From Lachnospiraceae bacterium (GTDB lineage: Bacteria; Bacillota; Clostridia; Lachnospirales; Lachnospiraceae): DNA of 43,889 bases. The notes beneath the pieces are model-generated. The model made no database searches, was not told the origin of the DNA, and saw nothing but the letters and a program-made list of their open reading frames with translations. Each line of letters begins with the position of its first letter. Within the stretch, counting starts at the first letter, position 1. Positions 15,446 to 24,222 of the stretch are shown piece after piece. Position numbers and translations under genes: made by a program. Location of the stretch: positions 1 through 43,889 of the forward strand of contig CAJTAL010000037.1 of assembly GCA_910574285.1 (NCBI GenBank). The letters are read 5' to 3'.

Positions 15446-16756
15446 TTATTTAAGTCCTGACAGATAATCGATAAACTGCTGTGCAGTCCGGCCGGACAAA
15501 CCGCCGTGGCTTAATTCCCACTTATTTGCTTCCCCAAGCAATTCATCCTCCGGCATATCTATCTCATTCCTCTTCGCAAGCTGACGCACGATCTCCTGGA
15601 ATTCCTTCTTCGCCGGCTTGCCGAAATAAATCGTCACTCCAAACCGGGCCACCAACGATAATTTCTCCTGAACCGTATCATTGGTATGAAGCTCCTCGTC
15701 CCGGTCGGCCTTGTCCCTGAACGTCTCCCGGATCAGATGACGTCTGTTGGACGTGGCATAAATCAGCACATTTTCCGGCCGTCTCTCCAAACCTCCTTCG
15801 ATCACCGCTTTCAGATATTTATACTCGATCTCGAATTCCTCAAAGGACAGGTCGTCCATATAGATGATAAACTTATAATTACGGTTCTTAATCTGGGCAA
15901 TGATATCATTAAGGTCCTGGAACTGATGCTTATATACCTCGATCATCCTAAGTCCCCTGTCATAATACTGATTCAGTATCGCTTTGATGGAAGAGGATTT
16001 CCCCGTTCCTGCATCACCGAACAACAGACAGTTATTCGCCTTTTTCCCTTCTATAAACGCTTCTGTATTGGTGATCAGTTTCTTCTTCGGAATCTCATAG
16101 CCGACCAGATCGTCAAGATGCACATGCGCGATCTTTGTAATCGGGACGATCCTCACTCCGTCTTCTTTATGCTCTATCCGAAACGCCTTGTGAAGCCCCA
16201 GTTTCCCTACGCCGAATTCCTGATAGAACTGGGTCACTGTATCTTTGAACCTGACAGGATCCCCGGCTTTTGCAAGGCTGCGTCCCAGATCACAGATTCT
16301 GTCCCGAATCCTCTTATTGAACACTTTGCCATGCCCCTTTACTCCCTGATAATCAAAGATCACAGACAGGCAGCCTGCCCCTAAGACATCCTGAAGTTCT
16401 GAAAAATCATAGTCGAACAACTCTTTAAATATCTCGATATCATGCAGCGCCACCTCATTGATACTGCCGTCTGCCGCTCCTATGATCTCGCAGGACGTGC
16501 TGTAAGCATTTTCATGGCTTGCCAGAAGATACGTCAGATAATTATGCCAGAGATTTCCTTCAAATCCGTGGCTGACTGCCATCTCCAGGAGCCTGTTGAC
16601 ACATTCATACAATAATCCCGTCAGATCATCCCGGTTGTAATAATCACTCTTATAATTCTCCATCAAGAATGCCATATCCTGAAGAATCTGTCCGTCCTCC
16701 ATATGCTTATACAGCATTAATTCATTTATTCTCATATTCTTATTCTCCTGTTTCAT
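15446..16756 (-). CDS. DUF815-type AAA ATPase
   Basis: About 436 residues; the ATG at 16756 has AGGAAAGG six bases upstream, though a second ATG eight codons in (after CAGGAG) is possible. The N-terminal half is helical. The C-terminal half is an AAA-like ATPase: Walker A GDAGTGKSSSIKAIL, Walker B FIIYMDDLSFEEFE, then a sensor-like LIYATSNRRHL and an Arg-rich segment. DUF815 proteins are conserved, uncharacterised ATPases. The gene is followed by pheA upstream in the same direction (31 bases from the pheA stop). Confidence 0.88.
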   Translation of the reverse strand: MKQENKNMRINELMLYKHMEDGQILQDMAFLMENYKSDYYNRDDLTGLLYECVNRLLEMAVSHGFEGNLWHNYLTYLLASHENAYSTSCEIIGAADGSINEVALHDIEIFKELFDYDFSELQDVLGAGCLSVIFDYQGVKGHGKVFNKRIRDRICDLGRSLAKAGDPVRFKDTVTQFYQEFGVGKLGLHKAFRIEHKEDGVRIVPITKIAHVHLDDLVGYEIPKKKLITNTEAFIEGKKANNCLLFGDAGTGKSSSIKAILNQYYDRGLRMIEVYKHQFQDLNDIIAQIKNRNYKFIIYMDDLSFEEFEIEYKYLKAVIEGGLERRPENVLIYATSNRRHLIRETFRDKADRDEELHTNDTVQEKLSLVARFGVTIYFGKPAKKEFQEIVRQLAKRNEIDMPEDELLGEANKWELSHGGLSGRTAQQFIDYLSGLK

Positions 16757-16793
16757 GTACACCCTTTCCTACCGCGCCAGAGGCGTGTCTGTT

Positions 16794-17924
16794 CTAATAA
16801 TTACCGAGTATCCTGAGACTCCTGCTCTCTTCCCTGAGACCCCGTATCGCATTCTTGACTGCCGGCTCTGCCAGATTCCCTTCAAAGTCAACGAAGAACC
16901 GATACTCCCAGTTCCTTCCCTCCACAGGCCTTGACTCAATCCTGGTCATATTCAGGTCATTATAGATAATATGTGAAAGAATCTGATACAGCGAACCGCT
17001 CTCATGAGGCACTTCAAAGCAGATGCTGATCTTCTTCGCATTCTTCAAGAATATCTTCTGGTTCGTGACTACGATAAAGCGAGTCGAATTATTAGGGTTA
17101 TCATTGATGTTGTCTGCCAACACCTCAAGCCCCTGCACCTTGGCCGCATATGCGCTGCACACGGCGGCCTGGCTTTTGTCCTGTTCTTCCCGAATCTTCC
17201 TGGCTGCAATCGCCGTATTTGCCACGCTGATCTGCTGCCACTCACTATGCTCGTTCAGGAACCGCGATGCCTGCATCAACGCAATTCCCTTCGAATACAC
17301 CCGCTCAATCTCGGCAATCCGGGTTCCCGGAAGTCCCGCCAGCGTATGGGTGATAGGGATAATCGTCTCGCCCACGATATAGTTCTCGAATTCCACCAGC
17401 AAATCATACATCTCATCCACCGAGCCGGCCGTGGAATTCTCAATGGGCAGAACCGCAAAATCCGCCGCCCCCTCCTCAATTGATTCCATGGCATCCCGGA
17501 ATGCGGGCACATAGAAACTATTGCAATTCTCTCCAAAGTAACACCGCATCGCCGCCTGGCTGTAGGCCCCTTCCGTCCCCTGGAAAACGATCCGCGCATC
17601 TTCTGCATGCAATGAATCTACTCCGATAAAGGGGAGGCGTCCAAGCGCTCCGGCCTCTACCATCTGCTGATAATGTACCTTGCGGTTCATGGACATCATC
17701 TGCTCAAAAAGCTCCCGGATACCTTTCTTATTGAATTCCGTCGAAGCCCGGCCTGCCATATCCGCAAGCTTATCCCGTTCTCTCTGGCGGTCTATCATCT
17801 TGATACCGTTTTGAAGCTTACACGCTCCCAATTCCCTGCCTATCTGCATTCTCTGTTCGAATAAATCTGCGATCTTACGGTCCACCTCATCCAGTTGTTC
17901 TCTTAACTCTTCTATCTCTGCCAT
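16794..17924 (-). CDS. pheA: Bifunctional chorismate mutase / prephenate dehydratase
   Basis: A 376-residue P-protein converting chorismate through prephenate to phenylpyruvate for phenylalanine synthesis. Residues 1-90 are an AroQ-type mutase (EELREQLDEVDRKIADLFEQ). The dehydratase begins VFQGTEGAYSQAA and contains the NSTRF motif (Thr-Arg-Phe, catalytic). The C-terminal ACT domain has GSLYQIL and the ESRP motif that binds phenylalanine, so feedback inhibition is expected. GGAGGAG precedes the ATG. Confidence 0.95.
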   Translation of the reverse strand: MAEIEELREQLDEVDRKIADLFEQRMQIGRELGACKLQNGIKMIDRQRERDKLADMAGRASTEFNKKGIRELFEQMMSMNRKVHYQQMVEAGALGRLPFIGVDSLHAEDARIVFQGTEGAYSQAAMRCYFGENCNSFYVPAFRDAMESIEEGAADFAVLPIENSTAGSVDEMYDLLVEFENYIVGETIIPITHTLAGLPGTRIAEIERVYSKGIALMQASRFLNEHSEWQQISVANTAIAARKIREEQDKSQAAVCSAYAAKVQGLEVLADNINDNPNNSTRFIVVTNQKIFLKNAKKISICFEVPHESGSLYQILSHIIYNDLNMTRIESRPVEGRNWEYRFFVDFEGNLAEPAVKNAIRGLREESRSLRILGNY

Positions 17925-18021
17925 GTATCTCTCTCCTCCCGGCGCACCTGAACTCGTACACTGAACGCATTATAATATATTTTCTGTATAAAATCTACCT
18001 TTCTTTGACATACTTATCCAT

Positions 18022-18405
18022 ATGAAGCATAATTTTTTGACCTGCGGAACCACCGGATGGTGTATGGAGATCCTCTTTACAGGACTGCATTCTCTCCACG
18101 ACGAGAATCCGAAACTCACCGGCAATACTTCTATCTGGATGTTCCCCATCTATGGCATGGCAAGTTTCCTGTCGCCCTTATGCAGACTGCTCAAGGGAAA
18201 GAACCTGTTACTGCGTGGAGGCGTATATACCTGCTGCATCTTCTGCGGCGAATATATAACCGGCTCATTCCTGAAGAAATTCGAAGCCTGCCCCTGGGAT
18301 TACAGCGAAGCCCCGTTTAACATCAACGGCCTGATCCGCCTGGATTATGCGCCTCTCTGGTTCGGCGCCGGATTATTATTTGAAAAAATCCTCAACAGAC
18401 ATTGA
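18022..18405 (+). CDS. Small membrane protein, putative ABC transporter type IV (CmpB-like) family
   Basis: A 127-residue protein with three or four hydrophobic segments. It resembles the family annotated as putative ABC transporter permease (PF06541-type): a Gly-Trp-x-x-Glu near the start (GWCMEILF), SFLKKF and the WDYSEAPFNINGLIRLDY segment followed by a Trp-Phe near the end. No clear ribosome binding site precedes ATG 18022, so the start or expression level is uncertain. No ATPase gene is adjacent. The transport function is only a database label in my recollection. Confidence 0.75.
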   Translation: MKHNFLTCGTTGWCMEILFTGLHSLHDENPKLTGNTSIWMFPIYGMASFLSPLCRLLKGKNLLLRGGVYTCCIFCGEYITGSFLKKFEACPWDYSEAPFNINGLIRLDYAPLWFGAGLLFEKILNRH

Positions 18406-18447
18406 AAATCTTTCATATTTGTTATATGATATATGAAAGATTTTCAA
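18402..18447 (+). promoter_or_regulatory. pyrBI promoter embedded in a 17-bp perfect palindrome
   Basis: TTGAAA (18402-18407), 17-bp spacer and TATGAT (18425-18430) form a promoter. Arms 18402-18418 and 18431-18447 are perfect inverted repeats with a 12-base centre. The left arm contains the -35 and the right arm covers the expected start point, as expected for a repressor operator. An AGGAGGAGG site follows directly. Confidence 0.8.
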
Positions 18448-18460
18448 AGGAGGAGGACAC

Positions 18461-18763
18461 ATGACGATACACCTTTTTATTTTTTCTTTTCTTTTTTCCA
18501 TACTTCCTTTTATCCCTGCTGAAAATTCTTGTACTCTTATTCATTCATTTATTCATGAACATATCCCTTTATCTTATTCATATATATTTTTTCAAAATCA
18601 CTGTTTCTGTGAGATGCGAACCAAACGGGCACTTATCTTAGAATCATCATTCTCGCAGGTAACAAGCCAAACGGATGATTCTGCAAAGAATCAGAATCAT
18701 CACTCATTACCGATATCATTCCGGATACGCCTTAAGTACCCTGCCTTGTATATGGATACTTAA
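18461..18763 (+). CDS. Leader ORF upstream of pyrB with U-rich start
   Basis: A 100-codon ORF with a strong AAAGGAGGAGG site before ATG 18461. Its first 20 codons are written almost entirely in T and C (18471-18516 holds several T-runs), encoding Phe, Leu, Ile and Ser. The rest of the peptide has no domain-like pattern, suggesting that translation, not the product, matters. The stop TAA (18761-18763) lies in the right arm of a hairpin 62 bases before the pyrB start. The arrangement recalls the E. coli pyrBI leader, where ribosome-polymerase coupling at U-tracts senses UTP. This is a candidate, not a proven gene. Confidence 0.5.
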   Translation: MTIHLFIFSFLFSILPFIPAENSCTLIHSFIHEHIPLSYSYIFFQNHCFCEMRTKRALILESSFSQVTSQTDDSAKNQNHHSLPISFRIRLKYPALYMDT

Positions 18764-18782
18764 GGCAGATCCGTTGATGATT
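18640..18782 (+). promoter_or_regulatory. Alternative hairpins in the pyrB leader (attenuator-like)
   Basis: Four segments can pair in sequence: A AGAATCATC (18640-18648), B GATGATTCTG (18674-18683), C CAGAATCATC (18692-18701), D TGATGATT (18775-18782). A:B, B:C (10 bp) and C:D (8 bp) compete. A second set also competes: GCCTTAAGTA (18729-18738) with TACTTAAGGC (18757-18766), or CTGCCTT (18741-18747) with AAGGCAG (18762-18768). No T-run follows either set, so control may act on translation or Rho access rather than intrinsic termination. Confidence 0.62.
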
Positions 18783-18824
18783 TACATATATCTTTAAACA
18801 CATTTACATCATAAGGAGGTTTTT

Positions 18825-19742
18825 ATGAGACATTTAATGAGCCCTCTCGATTTTTCTGTAGAGGAATTGGATCGGTTGATGGATCTGGCTGTCGATATCG
18901 AAGCCAACCCTGCCAAGTACGCGCATGCATGCGAGGGCAAGAAACTTGCAACACTTTTCTATGAACCAAGTACACGGACAAGGCTGAGCCATGAAGCCGC
19001 TATGCTGAATCTTGGGGGCAGCGTCCTTGGTTTCTCTTCCGCCGAATCCAGTTCCGCCGCCAAAGGCGAGAGCGTATCAGACACCATCCGCACCGTTTCC
19101 TGCTATGCAGATATCTGTGCCATGCGCCATCCCAAAGAAGGCGCTCCTATGGTTGCGTGCCAGCACTCTTCTATTCCGGTCATCAATGCCGGTGACGGCG
19201 GACATCAGCATCCGACCCAGACACTGACAGATATGCTGACAATCCGGAATCTGAAAGGACGCTTAAACAATATGACTATCGGCCTGTGCGGAGATCTGAA
19301 GTTTGGACGGACCGTCCACTCTCTGATCCATGCATTAGTCAGATATCCGGGGATTCGTTTCGTCCTGATCTCTCCGGAAGAATTAAGACTTCCAGGCTAC
19401 ATCCGCTCCGACGTATTGGATAAGGGGAATATCCCATACGAAGAAGTCGTACGCCTTGAAAACGCGCTTCCTAACCTGGATCTCCTCTATATGACACGCG
19501 TACAGAAAGAACGTTTCTTCAATGAAGAAGATTATGTACGGATGAAAGATTTCTACATACTGGACTCCAAAAAGATGGCAATGGCTCCGAAAGATATGTA
19601 TGTCCTCCATCCGCTGCCCCGCGTCAATGAGATATCTGTTGAAGTAGATTCCGATCCGAGAGCCGCCTATTTCAAACAGACAAAATACGGAGTCTATATC
19701 CGGATGGCACTGATTCTGACACTGTTGGAAATCGAAGTATAA
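18825..19742 (+). CDS. pyrB: Aspartate carbamoyltransferase catalytic subunit
   Basis: A 305-residue enzyme joining carbamoyl phosphate and aspartate in pyrimidine synthesis. [15 protein letters not shown] contains the carbamoyl-phosphate site (PSTRTR at 48-53). [22 protein letters not shown] and the C-terminal HPLPRVNEI are also intact. AAGGAGG precedes ATG 18825. pyrI follows after 13 bases, so the class B allosteric holoenzyme is expected. Confidence 0.97.
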   Translation: MRHLMSPLDFSVEELDRLMDLAVDIEANPAKYAHACEGKKLATLFYEPSTRTRLSHEAAMLNLGGSVLGFSSAESSSAAKGESVSDTIRTVSCYADICAMRHPKEGAPMVACQHSSIPVINAGDGGHQHPTQTLTDMLTIRNLKGRLNNMTIGLCGDLKFGRTVHSLIHALVRYPGIRFVLISPEELRLPGYIRSDVLDKGNIPYEEVVRLENALPNLDLLYMTRVQKERFFNEEDYVRMKDFYILDSKKMAMAPKDMYVLHPLPRVNEISVEVDSDPRAAYFKQTKYGVYIRMALILTLLEIEV

Positions 19743-19755
19743 GGGGGAATACATT

Positions 19756-20202
19756 ATGGTAAAAAATACTCTGAATGTCGGAAATATCGAAGAGGGTTTT
19801 GTATTAGATCATATCCAGGCCGGACGCAGCATGGATATCTACAAATATCTTCATCTGGACAAATTAGACTGCTGCGTGGCTATTATAAAGAACGCCAGAA
19901 GCAATAAGATGGGAAAAAAAGACATTATGAAGATTGAATGTCCGATTGATTTTATTGATCTGGACGTTCTGGGATTCATCGACCATAACATCACGATCAA
20001 TATCATCAAGGACTCGCAGATTGTTGATAAAGCACGTCTTCAGCTTCCGAAGCAGATTACGAATATCATCCGCTGCAAGAACCCAAGATGCATTACATCC
20101 ATTGAGCAGGGATTGGAACACGTATTCGTACTGACAGATCCCGAGAAAGAGATCTATCGCTGTAAATACTGCGAAGAGAAATATCATGGTAATCTGAAAT
20201 AA
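19756..20202 (+). CDS. pyrI: Aspartate carbamoyltransferase regulatory subunit
   Basis: A 148-residue PyrI with an N-terminal nucleotide-binding domain (VLDHIQAGRSMDIYKYL) and a C-terminal zinc domain with Cys107, Cys112, Cys136 and Cys139. Known homologues bind CTP/ATP and hold catalytic trimers together. It closes the pyrBI operon and is followed by a strong terminator. Confidence 0.96.
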   Translation: MVKNTLNVGNIEEGFVLDHIQAGRSMDIYKYLHLDKLDCCVAIIKNARSNKMGKKDIMKIECPIDFIDLDVLGFIDHNITINIIKDSQIVDKARLQLPKQITNIIRCKNPRCITSIEQGLEHVFVLTDPEKEIYRCKYCEEKYHGNLK

Positions 20203-20235
20203 TTCTGCCTGCGCAGATTATACCAGTATAGCACA

Positions 20236-20288
20236 AAGAAGCCCTTCCTCCAAGAGTATTCGTTCAGAGGAAGGGCTTCTTTCTTTTT
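20236..20288 (+). terminator. Strong intrinsic terminator after pyrBI
   Basis: AGAAGCCCTTCCTC (20237-20250) pairs perfectly with GAGGAAGGGCTTCT (20267-20280), followed by TTCTTTTT. It also stands at the 3' side of the RNase P RNA gene on the other strand, where a short T-run (TTTG) could give partial termination. Confidence 0.92.
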
Positions 20289-20290
20289 AT

Positions 20291-20640
20291 GCCAGCAAGA
20301 CGATAAGCCGGGTTATGTCATTGGATAATCATCTATCTAGGTCCGCCGTCGCCGGCGGACTCAAGCGACCTACCTAAGACGTGACGGGCCGCCACATTGT
20401 CTTTATCCGGTCTTGCTTCGGATGGGGTTTACATATGCCCCCACTGTTACCAGCAGGGCGGTAGTCTCTTACACTGCCCTTCCACCCTTACCATATAAAA
20501 TGGCGGTTCATTTCTGTTGCACTATCCTTGGAGTCACCTCCACCGGACGTTATCCGGCATCCTGCCCTGTGAAGCCCGGACTTTCCTCACCTGCGGCCTT
20601 TCGGCGCCTGCAGCTGCGATTATCTGTCTTACTCGCCGAC
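20291..20640 (-). ncRNA. rnpB: RNase P RNA (bacterial type A-like)
   Basis: On the minus strand the region contains GAGGAAAGTCCGGGC (20574-20589), the conserved P4-side core, a later ACAGAAA element (complement at 20512-20518) and a 3' end reading ACATAACCCGGCTTATCG. The first bases (GCGAGTAAGAC) pair with the last (GTCTTGCTGGC), forming P1. About 350 nt, the normal size. The catalytic RNA matures tRNA 5' ends. Boundaries are set from P1 and the promoter and may be off by a few bases. Confidence 0.93.
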
Positions 20641-20646
20641 ACATCA

Positions 20647-20675
20647 AATATATCACATCTCCGATCCAAAAACAA
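20647..20675 (-). promoter_or_regulatory. rnpB promoter
   Basis: On the minus strand TTGTTT (20670-20675), a 17-bp spacer and TATATT (20647-20652) place transcription start about seven bases further on, at the proposed RNA 5' end. Confidence 0.75.
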
Positions 20676-20697
20676 TTCTAAAAATGAAAGAATCGTA

Positions 20698-21174
20698 TCA
20701 TGATATTCCCTCATCCGCAATCAGGTCATTCCCGTCGGCCGCTCCCGTCGCCAGTTCGTCACACCGTTCATTCTGGGGATGTCCGTTGTGCCCCTTCACC
20801 CAGATAAAAGTCACCGTATGCGGCTCTTTTGCGGCAAGAAGCCGTTTCCACAGGTCTACATTCTTCACCTGTTCATTCTTTCCGCGCTTCCAGCCCTTCT
20901 TAATCCACCCTTCTATCCAATGCTGATTAAATGCATTCACCACATACTGCGAATCCGAGTACAATTCCACTTCGCAAGGCCTGTTAAGCGCCTCCAATCC
21001 TGCAATTACCGCCATCAACTCCATACGGTTATTCGTTGTCCTTCGGTATCCCTGCGATAATTCCCTGGTATGCAGTTTTCCCTTCGTATCCGTATATTCA
21101 AGCACCGTACCATATCCCCCCGGCCCGTCCGGATTCCCTCTGGCCGCGCCGTCCGTATAGATCTTCACCTTCAT
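20698..21174 (-). CDS. rnhA: Ribonuclease HI
   Basis: A 158-residue enzyme degrading RNA in RNA-DNA hybrids. The four-acid active site is visible: Asp8 ([10 protein letters not shown]), Glu in NNRMELMAV, Asp in [11 protein letters not shown] and Asp in [19 protein letters not shown] is the typical handle/His loop. ATG 21174 gives the family N-terminus; a GTG at 21204 overlapping the previous stop is an alternative with translational coupling. Confidence 0.94.
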   Translation of the reverse strand: MKVKIYTDGAARGNPDGPGGYGTVLEYTDTKGKLHTRELSQGYRRTTNNRMELMAVIAGLEALNRPCEVELYSDSQYVVNAFNQHWIEGWIKKGWKRGKNEQVKNVDLWKRLLAAKEPHTVTFIWVKGHNGHPQNERCDELATGAADGNDLIADEGIS

Positions 21175-21200
21175 TATGTTCAATTCCCTTTCATAGATTG

Positions 21201-21887
21201 TCACGCTATTTCAAACACCTGCAAAGTATTTTTCACCTGCACTACCTTATCTCTGTAAGGCTTCGACATCGGATCCTCCAGTAATTTCCTGCAAATATCA
21301 TACTGCTTCCACATATGCATCGGAAACGCGCATTTTGTATCCGTATGACGCATAAAATAATCGAATCCCCAGCAGTACTGATCCTTCTGCCTCGGGTCCA
21401 ACGGCAGAAACGCGACATCAATCCTTTCCCCCTCCAGCTTCCCGATCTCACGCTGATATCTGCGCTGCATCGTCGAATTATAGTCTTCTTCTTCCTCTTC
21501 CCAGTGCCACCAGTTCAAATCACCCGCATGATAGATAACTTTATCCCTCAGATACACGAAAAAAGCGACGCCTTCATCTGTCGAACGAAGCGTACGGATA
21601 CGAAGCCCGTCCAACATAATTTCCTTCTCTGCCCCGATATAAACTACCTTTCCCTGCGGCCCCTCAGTCTTAATATCGTCGGAAAGAACATATTGAATGT
21701 CCGGATACATCTTTTCCCATTCAAATATCTTTCTGTTAAAATGATCCGGATGTACATGGCTGGCAAACACATAAAGCTTTGCCATATCAGAAAGCTTTGG
21801 AAGCTGCCCTGTGTAATAATCGAATATCAGCGCCGTGCTGCCCTCTTCTATCATATACCCGCTATGTCCAAGAAATGTAATTTTCAT
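21201..21887 (-). CDS. Metallo-beta-lactamase fold hydrolase
   Basis: A 228-residue cytosolic protein starting [20 protein letters not shown] (ATG 21887, GGAGGG upstream). The metal motif is SHVHPDHFN (HxHxDH), with [14 protein letters not shown] and a late FPMHMW supplying further ligands. Similar small MBL proteins are uncharacterised hydrolases in Clostridia. It overlaps the next gene's possible GTG start by four bases. Substrate unknown. Confidence 0.88.
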   Translation of the reverse strand: MKITFLGHSGYMIEEGSTALIFDYYTGQLPKLSDMAKLYVFASHVHPDHFNRKIFEWEKMYPDIQYVLSDDIKTEGPQGKVVYIGAEKEIMLDGLRIRTLRSTDEGVAFFVYLRDKVIYHAGDLNWWHWEEEEEDYNSTMQRRYQREIGKLEGERIDVAFLPLDPRQKDQYCWGFDYFMRHTDTKCAFPMHMWKQYDICRKLLEDPMSKPYRDKVVQVKNTLQVFEIA

Positions 21888-21928
21888 ATATGCCTGTCCC
21901 TCCACAGTCTATTCTTTTGTCTGATACG

Positions 21929-22399
21929 TTACCCTTCCTGCCAAGCCACTTCTACAGCATGCATCAGCTCCGGAAGAAGATATCTGAGACATTCTTTCAC
22001 CGCCTGCGGTTTCCCGGGAAGATTCACTATCAATACATCCTTACGGAATCCTGCCGTACTTCTGTTGAGCATAGAACGCTTCGTCATGTTCATCGTATAA
22101 GCCCGCATCGCCTCCGGAATTCCCGGAACCGGTCTCTCTATGATATCCGTGGTTGCCTCTGGTGTACAATCCTGCAAACCACAGCCCGCTCCTCCTGTAG
22201 TAAAGAGCAGATCTGTCAGATGATTGTCCGCCATCCTCTGCATCACAGTAGAGAGCACTTCCCGGTCTAACGGAAGCGCCCTCATGAATATTACCTCACA
22301 TCCCACTTCTTCTACGATCTCCTTGATCGCTTCCCCGCTGACATTCTCTTCGTTTCCTCTATATATATCCGTATTCGCCGTAATAATCGCTACTCTCAT
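21929..22399 (-). CDS. MogA/MoaB-like molybdenum cofactor protein
   Basis: A 156-residue protein of the MogA/MoaB fold. FTTGGAGCGLQDCTPEATTD matches the TGGTG..D.TPEA motif (with a Cys in place of the usual Thr), and NLPGKPQAVKECL matches the LPGSP motif. It would bind or adenylate molybdopterin. No other molybdopterin gene is close, apart from the ModC-like ATPase 5 kb away. In a sporulating Lachnospiraceae this could serve a single enzyme or have another role. Confidence 0.85.
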   Translation of the reverse strand: MRVAIITANTDIYRGNEENVSGEAIKEIVEEVGCEVIFMRALPLDREVLSTVMQRMADNHLTDLLFTTGGAGCGLQDCTPEATTDIIERPVPGIPEAMRAYTMNMTKRSMLNRSTAGFRKDVLIVNLPGKPQAVKECLRYLLPELMHAVEVAWQEG

Positions 22400-22566
22400 A
22401 CTGTACCTCCGATGCTCTTATCAATATCCGGCAACTGCAGTCTATGATTTTCCTGTCATGCTGCCAGATGAAGTTCCCGTTTAAGATATTATATCGTAAA
22501 ATAAAAATAATGCAATGAAAACGCAGATATTCGCGAATAAAAATAGCTTTCATCTGAAACGCCGGA

Positions 22567-24039
22567 TCAGATAATAATGCATACCATTCCGCCGTTGCTG
22601 TCGTTCACAATCTTCTGCATAGTATCCTGCAATTTCTCCTGACTCGCGTCGTTAATCATCGCCATCTTATTCTGCATACCGTCCATCACAAGCTCTTCAA
22701 TCGATTTTCCGAATATGTTCGTACCCCAGATTCCTTCCTCGCTCTCTTTCGCGTCTTTGATATAGCGGATCAGATCCTGCGCCTGTTGTTCATTCCCCAC
22801 AATCGGCGCAATCTCCGTCTCAATATTAGCACGGATAAGATGAATCGAGGGCGCCTCGGAATGTATCTTAACCCCGTATTTATTCCCTTGCTTGATGATG
22901 GTGGGCTCCTCCAGAGTGATCTCTTCCTTCTTCGGGCTTACGACTCCGTATCCTCTCATCCGCACAGCCGCGAATGCATCTTTCACCCCTTCATACTCTT
23001 CCTTAAGTTCCGACAGATTTTTCATCGCGGCTATCAGTTCATACTGTCCGGCAATATGCGTCCCTGTCAGTTCACTTAACATCTCATAATAGAACCTATC
23101 CGCCACCCCGATCCGTATCTTCACACATCCCGTATCCATCTCGATGTGGTCTACCTTTATTTCCTCTATGTATTGACATTCCGGTTTCTCGAAACCAGAC
23201 ACGGCATCCCGGATCTCTCCGAACCGGTCCATGATATCTTTAATATGCACCAGCATCTCCTGCTTGATCTTATGGTCTCTCGGCAGCATCTCCACCCATT
23301 TCGGAATAAAGAACTGTACCTCGGAAACAGGAAATTCATAGAGAACCGCTTCCATAATCCGTGTAATATCTTCTTCTTTCAACTGCTCGCAGTTCACCGG
23401 AAGCGCCTGTACGCCGTACTGTTGTTCACATTCCTCCGCCACCTGTCTTGCTTCGTCTCCGTATGGCTTCCTGGAATTCACCAGAACGACGAAAGGTTTC
23501 CCGATACTCTGTAATTCCTTAATCGTCTTCTCCGTACCTTCTCTGTAATTCTCCCGGGGAATATCCGTAATACTCCCATCCGTCGTGACCACAAACCCGA
23601 TCGTCGCATGGTCGTGGATCACTTTCCGGGTACCGATGCTCGCCGCTTTTGTAAACGGAATCTCATGATCAAACCACGGCGTCTTCACCTGACGTTCTCC
23701 ATTCCCTTCCACATGCCCGGAAGCTCCCTCCACCATGTATCCTACACAGTCAATCAGCCGCACCCGTACCGATACGTCTTCAGATAACTGAATCTCGGCC
23801 GCTTCCTTCGGTACAAACTTCGGCTCTGTCGTCATAATCGTCCGTCCCGAAGCCGACTGCGGCAATTCATCCTTCGTTCTTGCTTTTCCGTGCTCATCCT
23901 CCATATGCGGCAGCACCAGCACATCCATGAATCTTTTGATAAATGTAGATTTCCCTGTCCTGACCGGTCCTACGACTCCTATGTATATCTCTCCGTTGGT
24001 CCTGGCTTGTATATCCTTGTATAAATGATAATGATCCAT
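22567..24039 (-). CDS. spoIVA: Stage IV sporulation protein A, spore coat morphogenetic ATPase
   Basis: A 490-residue protein; the start at 24039 gives the family-typical beginning (YKDIQARTNGEIYIGVVG). Walker A is GPVRTGKST (24-32). SpoIVA polymerises with ATP hydrolysis around the forespore and anchors the coat. Length matches the usual 492. The short C-terminus (GGMVCIII) fits the membrane-associated end. Presence supports an endospore-forming host. A possible SigE-like promoter lies upstream. Confidence 0.96.
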   Translation of the reverse strand: MDHYHLYKDIQARTNGEIYIGVVGPVRTGKSTFIKRFMDVLVLPHMEDEHGKARTKDELPQSASGRTIMTTEPKFVPKEAAEIQLSEDVSVRVRLIDCVGYMVEGASGHVEGNGERQVKTPWFDHEIPFTKAASIGTRKVIHDHATIGFVVTTDGSITDIPRENYREGTEKTIKELQSIGKPFVVLVNSRKPYGDEARQVAEECEQQYGVQALPVNCEQLKEEDITRIMEAVLYEFPVSEVQFFIPKWVEMLPRDHKIKQEMLVHIKDIMDRFGEIRDAVSGFEKPECQYIEEIKVDHIEMDTGCVKIRIGVADRFYYEMLSELTGTHIAGQYELIAAMKNLSELKEEYEGVKDAFAAVRMRGYGVVSPKKEEITLEEPTIIKQGNKYGVKIHSEAPSIHLIRANIETEIAPIVGNEQQAQDLIRYIKDAKESEEGIWGTNIFGKSIEELVMDGMQNKMAMINDASQEKLQDTMQKIVNDSNGGMVCIII

Positions 24040-24069
24040 ACATCCTGCCCCTTCCATTCGTGCTGATAG

Positions 24070-24098
24070 AATATATGCATCCCGCAGAATGTTTAGAC
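24070..24098 (-). promoter_or_regulatory. Possible SigE-type promoter of spoIVA
   Basis: On the minus strand CATATATT (24070-24077) fits the CATAnnnT -10 of SigE, and GTCTAAAC (24091-24098) stands 13 bases upstream as a partial -35. Tentative; the expected regulator of spoIVA supports it. Confidence 0.4.
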
Positions 24099-24148
24099 TA
24101 TTTCAAGATAACTTTTTTACTTACACGGACAAAAAACTATTGTTGTAT

Positions 24149-24177
24149 TTGATTCTCTTCTGCATTTTTGATAGAAT
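24149..24177 (+). promoter_or_regulatory. aroD promoter
   Basis: TTGATT (24149-24154), 17-bp spacer, TAGAAT (24172-24177), about 45 bases before the aroD start. Confidence 0.55.
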
Positions 24178-24222
24178 AAAATCATCTTTCGCTCAAATAC
24201 TAATATAATCAGGAGAATAAAC

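Noticed and set aside
15686-16384. 232-codon plus-strand ORF
   Set aside because: Antisense shadow of the DUF815-type ATPase, which has intact Walker motifs.
18437-18824. PyrR-binding attenuator in the pyrB leader
   Set aside because: The expected PyrR loop consensus was not found, and the hairpins lack T-tails.
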